From NCBI GenBank assembly GCA_020002185.1, contig CM034538.1, forward strand, positions 3,750,773 to 3,814,772: a DNA stretch of 64,000 nt, given 5' to 3'. The notes beneath the pieces were generated by a model that saw nothing but the letters and a program-made list of their open reading frames with translations, had not been told where the DNA came from and ran no database searches. Below are positions 57,061-64,000 of the stretch, piece by piece; position 1 is the stretch's first letter, and every line of letters begins with the position of its first letter. Both the position numbers and the translations under genes were made by a program. Source of the stretch: Paraescarpia echinospica (lineage: Eukaryota; Annelida; Polychaeta; Sabellida; Siboglinidae).

Positions 57061-58045
57061 CGGTGTTGGCCGAGAGTGACGAGATCCGACTTTGTGAACG
57101 AGTGGTGTTGGTCAATAGTGGCGAGATCCGATTCTGTGGACGAATGGTGTTGGCCGAGAGTGACGAGATCCGACTCAGTGGACGAGTGGTGTTGGTCATG
57201 AGTGGCGAGATCTGATTCTGTGGACGAGTGGTGTTGGTCAAGAGTGGCGAGATCCGATTCTGTGGACGAGTGGTGTTGGTCAAGAGTGACGAGATCCGAC
57301 TTTGTGGACGAGTGGTGTTGGCCGAGAGTGACGAGATCCGACTTTGTGAACGAGTGGTGTTGGTCAAGAGTGGCGAGATCTGATTCTGTGGACGAGTGGT
57401 GTTGGTCAAGAGTGACGAGATCCGACTCTGTGGCGAGCCGTGTTGGCCGAGAGGACGACATCCGACTCCATGGACGAGTAGTGTTGGACTAGAGTGACGA
57501 GATCTGACTCCGTGGACGAGAGGTGTTGGCCGAGAGGACGAGATCCGACTCCGTGGACGAGTGGTGTTGGACGAGAGTGACGAGATCCGACTCCGTGTAA
57601 AAGTGGTGTTGGACGAGAGTGAAGAGATCCGACTCCGTGGACGAGAGGTGTTGGCCGAGAGTGACGAGATCCGGCTCCGTGGACGAGTGGTGTTGGGCGA
57701 GAGTGACGAGATCCGGCTCCGTGGACGAGTGGTGTTGGGCGAGAGTGACGAGATCCGGCTCCGTGGACGAGTGGTGTTGGTCGAGAGTAACGAGATCTGA
57801 CTCCGTGGACGAGAGGTGTTGGGCGAGAGTAACGAGATCTGACTCCGTGGACGAGAGGTGTTGGTCGAGAGTGACGAGATCCTACTCCGTGGACGAGAGT
57901 TGTTGGCCGAGAGTGACGTGATCCGACTCCATAGACGAGAGGTGTTGGCCGAGAGTGACGAGATCCGACCTCGTGGACGAGTGGTGTTGGCCGAGAGTGA
58001 CGAGATCCGACTCCGTGGACGAGTGGTGTTGTGGGACGACGTCAC
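57061..58045. repeat. 42-bp minisatellite, about 23 units
   Basis: GGTGTTGGCCGAGAGTGACG with AGATCCGACTCCGTGGACGA recurs every 42 bp (for example 57062, 57104). One unit near 57430-57470 is short. The unit equals 14 codons, so the minus strand is open for 357 codons from 58045 to 56972 (repeat NTTRPRSRISSLSA), and frames on the plus strand are open for long parts as well (VVLAESDEIRLRGR; CWPRVTRSDSVDEW). Opening of several frames argues for repeat geometry, though expression is not excluded. Confidence 0.92.
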
Positions 58046-58127
58046 AGGTGTCGTTTAACGTCTACAGTCGGCAGGTGAGTTGGTTGGGGCCTTAACACAC
58101 CGTGTAACGTATATCATACACATACAT

Positions 58128-58190
58128 TACAGACACGCACGCACGCACGCAAGCACGCACGCACACACACACACGCACACACACTCAGAA
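58128..58190. repeat. CACG/CA microsatellite
   Basis: CACGCACG runs turn into CA runs directly beside the 3' end of LINE E copy 2. Confidence 0.9.
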
Positions 58191-60170
58191 ATCAGAATCA
58201 ATTTATTTTACCTATAAATACGATATATATACAATGAATAACGTAAGTAACACACAAGGTCGGGAGACTCCCATTAAGATATATAATATATCTACCACCG
58301 GAGCCACCCCATAAATATAAACAAACAAAAAATTTACATGACACAAAATCATAATAATATATGACTTGTTTTTATAGTTGATAATTACTCAGTGTATCAA
58401 CATACATACATAATACAAGGACTTGGTATGTGTACTCGTGTACTTTGACGTACTTTTTTGAAAAGATGTATGACTTTTGCAATTTTTAATTTGTCTGGAA
58501 ATATACCAGTTATTACTGATTGATTAATAATTAGAGTGACTGCATTGCTGATATCATTTTTTCAATTTTAGTAATTGTATTTATATACCGTCTTTTCCAC
58601 AACTTGATTTTGGAGGTAAGCGATCAACAGTAGTTTCCATGTTAATTGGGTTAAAGCTGAAGGTGTGAAATATCGGGTTTTTCAGGTAATATTTGTATGA
58701 TTTATCTCCACTTGTAGTTACCTTTGAGGCTAGAGTGGGACCAGCATTAATAAAAATATGTTAAATATGCATTTGTCCCTAATCATTTTCCCATCGACTT
58801 TGAACAAATCTGGAAATTATTCTTTCTTTTGACTTTTCTAAATAATTTCTTTAATTAAACACCACGTCATTTTAACATCATGCTGATGCTTTTCAAAACT
58901 GAATTGATAATGCATTTGCTTAGCTAATCTAATATTACTTTTAAAAAGTCTGTTTCATTCGCGAATACAATTTGTTTCTAAACTTTATCGCCACAATAAT
59001 AAAGCCCTTGGTAATCCAAGGAGTTTTCTTATGTTTAATGTGTTAAATCTAATTACTTTAATATGTAGAAATGTATCCATAGCTGCAGTAACAATTTCAC
59101 CGAGGATATTGTAGTTTTCATTCGGATCCGCATGAGTGTCTGTGTTAAGATTATCATAAATATTTGAGTTTATTATTTTTTTTTTAAATTTATTGAGTGA
59201 GTCAGGATTTTGTTATTTTATTCGTATAAACCTTGGTATCGCATTAGAGGTTTCGACATAGTCCGGACTAAGAAAGTACGGAAAGTGATCAGAAATATTG
59301 CGTACTCAAATACCAGCTGAGAATTTGAAGAATCCTTTTGACAAAGTGCTTAACAAATTATCAATGAGTGTTCCATGATATTCTCAAAGTCGAGTTGGCA
59401 TAGTAATTTAGGGAAGAAACCATGTGAAACGATTGTGTCAACATATTCACATAGTATGGGATTTTCGTTAATTTTAAGCAAATCAATAGTGTAAACTTCT
59501 GCAAATATTATTTCACTTTTAGATTTTTGTAAATCAACTAAATTTGATGCAAATTCATCTGTAAATATACGATAGTTTTCAATTATATATTTAGGTGGTC
59601 TATATAAATATATTGCCAAGAATTATTTATTTCTTCATGACACAACATGTTATTTAAATAAATTGACCTGCCCATGAGCCTGTATTACCATGAATATTTA
59701 CAGATTTGTAATTGTATTTGTTGCTGAGGTAGATTGCCAAGCCGGCATGTGTACTACAGATTTTACCTTGGCATATTAATGTATATCCATCTATTTGAAA
59801 TACAGAATTGTCATCCTCTACATCGAGCCATGTTCCCTGTAAACACAGAGCACTAATCTCACAGCTTCTGAATGTCTCTAGATTTATTTTAGTTTCGTCA
59901 ATTTTTGCATTTAAACTCTGACAGTTTAGGCTTAGCACGATTCATTTACTTTGCTTGTTCGTTAAATCGTTTATTAAATTATCATCGTCAAAGTATGGTG
60001 AATGTTGAAATGGTTCAATATCCCCATCTTCATTCATTTCATCCGTTTTTAATATGTGATAGGGAGAATTTTTCTCTAGACCACCAAATTGCGCTAAGAA
60101 ATAATTGTTATCAATCATATTGGGAAAATTGGATAAACAATAGTGCTCTATGTTTACAGGACACATCATA
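58190..60170 (-). mobile_element. LINE family E, copy 2, internal deletion derivative
   Basis: The 3' UTR at 58190-58450 matches 28150-28430 closely (GGTCGGGAGACTCCCATTAA and GGAGCCACCCCATAAATAT in both). At about 58455 it jumps straight to sequence that corresponds to 29785 in copy 1, so some 1.36 kb covering the catalytic palm and C-terminal end of reverse transcriptase is missing. The minus strand then shows the RT start, linker, YRPPKYIIENYRIFTDEF (59560-59610), HAGLAIYLSNKYNYKSVN (59700-59750) and VLSLNCQSLNAKIDETKIN (59880-59940). A leading peptide with YFDDDNLINDLTNKQSK (to 60169) may be the ORF2 start. Confidence 0.85.
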
Positions 60171-61068
60171 TAAACATAGACTAGACGTTGCGAAAGAGCT
60201 GCACAATCAATACCCTGAGATAATACAAATACTCTTTGTAAAAGAGAATATTACGAATATTCCGCATGCATATATAACACAACGTACTTATTGCATCAGC
60301 ACAAAATGTGTGAAAATAAATAACAGCATATGTACTGCCACAACATGAACGTAGAGTGAGAATATCGTAAGTATATTGAACAAAACACAAAATTATTATT
60401 GCATAGACACTACACTTTGGGGAAATTACATATATAATGCATTTTTCCCGAAACTAAAAAATATAAAATGACTAACTCTAAACGTAGTGAAAAGAAAATG
60501 TATAAACATTGCCCTCCCCAAAAAGAAAACAACTGACTGTATATCGGTATATATCGATGCACACCATATAACTGTAGACTAAAATGTAAATAATTTGAAA
60601 TTGCACCATTTTACTACAATTTCATGTGGAGTAGTTCGATCAAGATTAAATGTCAGCAAAAAAGCACATATCAAAAACATGAAATCCTTTATAGAAAACA
60701 TCATACATTTTGACATAGCGTTAAGAAAATCGTTAAAACAGTTCACGTTTGGTTTTGTAATGATGACATTCAAAAGCAAATTACCATTAAACGTTACTTT
60801 GATTAAACACAAGTGAAGGGTAAGAAGGAAAATAAGGAAAAGAACAAGTAAGGAAAAACAAAAAAGGTGATTACGCATGTTAGTCACACTGGAGTCTGAC
60901 TCACTGCATAACTGATTACAATAATAAATGCAACATAAATGCACTGAAATATAAATTACACGAGTCATGTTATACAAATTCACGTAGACGGAATAAATAT
61001 TTGGCTATAAGTAGCTCTATGGTACTGGAAATATGTGTAGGCGTTCAAGATAGCATACCACACGACAG
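60171..61068. other. AT-rich interval between ORF2-like and ORF1-like parts
   Basis: A minus-strand frame at 60579-60983 (134 codons) is hydrophobic in parts (FLIFLLTLHLCL; FLICAFLLTFNL) but I recognise no family. It could be inter-ORF sequence of LINE E or unrelated DNA. Confidence 0.35.
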
Positions 61069-61860
61069 TCAGGGGCGATCTCTGACAACTAGTCTGTCGA
61101 ACGAGATGTACGCGTACTTCCCTTCAGCACGTAGCTGCATCATCTTCGGAAGTAGCTCTTTACGTTTGTGTACGACCTTCAGTGAATAGTCTTCAGTCAC
61201 ATACACACCGTTCGGCTTCACGAATCGGGCTTTGTTTAACAGGTACTCGCGGTTCTTAAACGATGCAAATTTCACTACCACGGATCGTGGCTTCTTCGCC
61301 CCGTTCACCTTTCTCGCAGCGCCCGTTCGATGAGCGCGCTCAATCTTCATCGTTTCGACTTTGTCTGCTGTGGTGGCAAACTTATTCAACAGGCTGTTTT
61401 TTATCAGTTCTTCCGTTTCCTCCCACGTTTCGTCCGCGATTTCAGGTATGTCGTCGATCCTGACGTTCGTTCGTCTAGTTTGGTTTTCTATATAGTCGAC
61501 ATTTTCTTCAAGCTTCTGCAGTTGTTTTTACAAGTGATCGACGCTAGTGGCAGTAGTTTGATTACTCACGCTTCAGGTCGGCCACCTCCTACTGAGTATA
61601 CTGCAGGCTGTGCTTTAGGTCAGTCATAGATTTTATTCTTTCCGCCATGAAATTGTCTATATTCTCAAGCTTGTGTTTTCCATGAATGATTGCAAGCACT
61701 TCTCGAAAATGTTTTGCTGCATTTCCAGCAGTCTGTTGAACGTTGCCTCATCTGTTGTTGTTGACGTCGTCACAGTTTCCTCCAAAATTCCGGCCCCAGT
61801 GTTCGACTGCGACGCACTACTGGGCCTGGTCTTCACGGTGGTCTTACCCATTATTGTAGC
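61069..61860 (-). pseudogene. LINE ORF1 protein, L1-type (Transposase_22-like), broken
   Basis: The minus strand begins at 61851 with MGKTTVKTRPSSASQSNTG, then a helical stretch (FNRLLEMQQNIFEKCLQSF) and, in other frames, a coiled-coil part leading into ENVDYIENQTRRTNVRIDD (about 61455-61515). The intact end at 61389-61069 has KIERAHRTGAARKVNG, PRSVVVKFASFKNREYLLNK and a C-terminal part with KRKELLPKMMQLRAEGKYAY. Coiled coil, RRM-like middle and this C-terminal domain are the plan of L1-type ORF1 RNA-binding chaperones. Frameshifts lie near 61400 and 61560-61650. It may be the ORF1 of LINE E, 900 bp upstream of its ORF2. Confidence 0.75.
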
Positions 61861-62080
61861 GTTAGTGAGGTCAGTTCAGACATGCTTACGGTGCTTACGG
61901 TCACGGTCGGTTACGCACTTCTCAACGGTAACACACAGTCACTGGGGCACCGGGGTTGCTAACAAGCGATACTGCAGAGTCCACTGGTACCTGGTGGTCA
62001 ATCACCTGTAGTCAATGGGTGGGCGATAAATGACCCGCAGAATACAAAATTGTCCAAAAATGTCCCATGCACACAGTTGT

Positions 62081-62410
62081 GTAGCGCCCATGGTGCAGTG
62101 GCTAGAGTTTCGGACTCTCAACCGAGAGAAACCGGGTTCGAATCCTGTGCGGCGGTGTCGAACCTTGGGCAAGTTCGTTCACTATACGTTGCTCCAGTTC
62201 ACTCAGCTGTATGAATGAGTACCTGACTATAGACAGTGGTGGATATTTGTGTACGAATTGTCTTCGCGCATTAATTGCAGCGTGGCTGGTTACTTCCCAG
62301 AGAAGTCGAGATGGTGTTCGATTGAACAGGTCTGCCAGGGAGTAAAGTGTAAAGCGCTTAAAGTCCTGAGGACTGGATACTGCGCTATATAAGAACTTAC
62401 CTTTACCTTT
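62081..62410 (+). mobile_element. tRNA-derived SINE with an L2-like tail, most complete copy
   Basis: The head reads GCGCCCATGGTGCAGTGGCT (A box at 62091-62102) and ACCGGGTTCGAATCCTGTGC (B box at 62134-62145), the internal pol III promoter of a tRNA. The body has CCTTGGGCAAGTTCGTTCAC and CACTCAGCTGTATGAATGAG, then GAGTAAAGTGTAAAGCGCTT, GAGGACTGGATACTGCGCTA and TATAAGAACTTACCTTTACC with a short ACCTTT repeat. The order of head, GGGCAAG block and GTAAAGCGC tail is like mammalian MIR. The tail also parallels the LINE D tail at 24335-24420. Pol III would make the RNA; an L2-type enzyme would supply reverse transcription. Confidence 0.85.
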
Positions 62411-62513
62411 GCGTATATCTTTGGAACGACTCGCTATCCAGGCACAAAGGAGGCCCATACCATATAGGCTTGCACTTGCCGTCAAACATACAGTACATGA
62501 ATTCACACAAACA

Positions 62514-62536
62514 CACGCACACGCACACGCACACGC

Positions 62537-62584
<48 letters not shown>
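62514..62584. repeat. CA microsatellite
   Basis: ACGCACAC repeats pass into a CA run. The flanking open frames on both strands (Cys-Val or Ala-His repeats) are artefacts. Confidence 0.97.
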
Positions 62585-62589
62585 CCAAG

Positions 62590-63425
62590 CACACACATAC
62601 AATAGCGTATGTAAGTTGTGTTACGGTGGAAGTCAAATAGCGAATGGCATCGCTATTAACCAACCAGCACTAACCGATAGTCTCCAAGGGAGTCCATGTC
62701 CACACACTTTTAAGAACACAAACATATCCTAATTAGGGTCAAAATTAATCAAATATACTTATGCAAATCGGTTGAGAGCTATTAAGACAAGGGTAACATC
62801 GGAATTACGTTACGTTCATAAATAACATAAGGAAATATTTGTATTAATGTACTTGGCAACACCGAAAATATCAAGTCATTAATATTTTTAGTAGATAGGC
62901 TAACAAGGAATCCGGAAGAGCGGAAATAGTTGTCTTGTGTAATAATTAGGTGATTTAATGTCGTATTTCACAGAGCGTATCAACTCGCCATACGTTTACA
63001 AGGTTTCGTTGCTCAGTCCAAATGCGAATATCATAATGAAGTATCCCCTATACATTGGCGGAACTTAATTGCACCAAAGTGTTGTTTAATGCCGTTTATT
63101 GTATGTTGTATTATGCACTAGCCGTGATGTTACCCACTCAGTATTCAAACACGTATGCATTTCGTAGGATCTCATATCTCAGCTGCATAATAACTTGGGA
63201 GGATATATCGCGATTTTCTGGATAACATTCGGCAGTAATGATATGTTAGCAAATCTGCCCGTGGTTTGTTCCGGCTGACATGTACAACCCGACGGAGGAT
63301 CGATCGGATTTGGAAGTCATCACACTAGGCTTATAATGTTTCTATGAACAACCAAATTACGATTTTTCAATTTACACAAATAGGCGATCGGTAGAAATGC
63401 CTAACAGACCGATTTAAATGGCCCC
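62590..63425. other. Nothing recognised
   Basis: No supported gene, RNA or repeat. Confidence 0.4.
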
Positions 63426-63429
63426 ACCT

Positions 63430-64000
63430 ACACACACCCAAATGTTATATCATTGGAAAGCCCTGCATCTCCCCGTCACGATGAGGCCTGTCGTAGAGTT
63501 GCCAAGTGGTGCAGTAAGTGTGAATCCAAGGTCAAACAAAGTCACCATCAAACGATCACTTTTAGAAATTTGGGCGCTTCCAAAAAATTCTTAATATTAC
63601 AATGGCTATATAGCTACTTTATTTAACTAGAAAATCATATATTCTTAGAAAGCGTATTGTTTCACCTTCAAGAGAGTGTACAGTGTGATGCTGTGTCCAG
63701 GAATGATAAGAGTGACGACAAGGTAAAACAAGGTCACCCATCAAATGACGAATATTAGAAAGTTTACAATGCCGCGAACAAGCTTGACAAAATCTTAATG
63801 GTTGTGGAGCTACGTTACCTACTTACTGATGTCCATTTCATATACGTTGGGAAGCTTACTGTCTTCCCGGTACAATGATGTATAACGTATAGCTATTAAA
63901 AGGAGCATTATGTGTGTAGTTAATGTCAAACAAGGTCACTACCAAATGATGACTGTTCAAAATTGCACCATTCCACAATCGTTGTAGGCGTAGGTTTATA
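63430..64000. repeat. Degenerate ~200-bp tandem repeat running off the window
   Basis: GGTCAAACAAAGTCACCATC (about 63530), GGTAAAACAAGGTCACCCAT (63721) and TGTCAAACAAGGTCACTACC (63926) mark three units about 192 and 205 bp apart, each followed by a CAAATGATGA-like stretch. The array probably continues past 64000. Confidence 0.65.

Noticed and set aside
62102..62663. Minus-strand ORFs across the SINE and CA run
   Set aside because: They read the SINE backwards and then the microsatellite; no gene.
1..64000. CRISPR arrays, operons or prophage
   Set aside because: The tandem repeats lack unique spacers of even length, and codon, intron and retroelement features are those of an animal genome.

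Overview
The window looks like nuclear DNA from a marine invertebrate, not a microbe. It is AT-rich and built mostly of decayed retrotransposons, minisatellites and microsatellites. The few host exons are short and joined by GT-AG introns. Non-LTR elements of CR1, L2 and RTE type, a Ty3/gypsy element and a hAT remnant occur together with a tRNA-headed SINE whose tail resembles L2. That mix suits a lophotrochozoan or another invertebrate with a large repeat fraction; I cannot name the species. No operons, CRISPR arrays, rRNA genes or intact tRNA genes are visible.

Layout. 1-4300: stacked LINE remnants on the minus strand, including a CR1 copy inside another LINE. 4300-14000: mostly non-coding DNA with two inverted-repeat elements, a SINE copy, an 86-bp minisatellite, a CR1 tail and a pair of unassigned exon-like ORFs (5850-6337). 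14040-19860: a gypsy fragment, a 39-bp minisatellite, and an RTE element split by a second LINE whose 3' region has folded into inverted and tandem copies. 20722-23345: a frameshifted, intron-bearing pseudogene of a multicopy invertebrate family of unknown function. 24335-31255: an L2-like LINE, LINE tails, AT-rich repeats and a long LINE (family E).

32567-38251 (minus strand) is the best host gene: three exons with matching splice phases encode a 214-residue four-pass membrane protein resembling TMEM179. Its introns carry a CR1 copy and two LINE ends. A paralogous first exon lies at 45081-45415 on the same strand, with an identical 36-residue spacing between its cysteine motifs. A hAT transposase remnant and a 70-bp satellite inside an inverted-repeat element lie between the two paralogs.

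45900-55460 is a compound minisatellite invaded by an RTE fragment and by a CR1 element. That CR1 in turn holds a 5'-deleted Ty3/gypsy element and a tiny LINE tail. 56858-58080 holds a 42-bp minisatellite with a 357-codon open frame. 58190-61851 is a deletion derivative of LINE family E plus an ORF1. 62081-62410 is the most complete SINE, and a ~200-bp degenerate repeat runs to the window end.

The retroelement genes all carry stops, frameshifts or truncations, so none is likely to be active. What they record is an ordered history of nested insertions around a small number of host exons.
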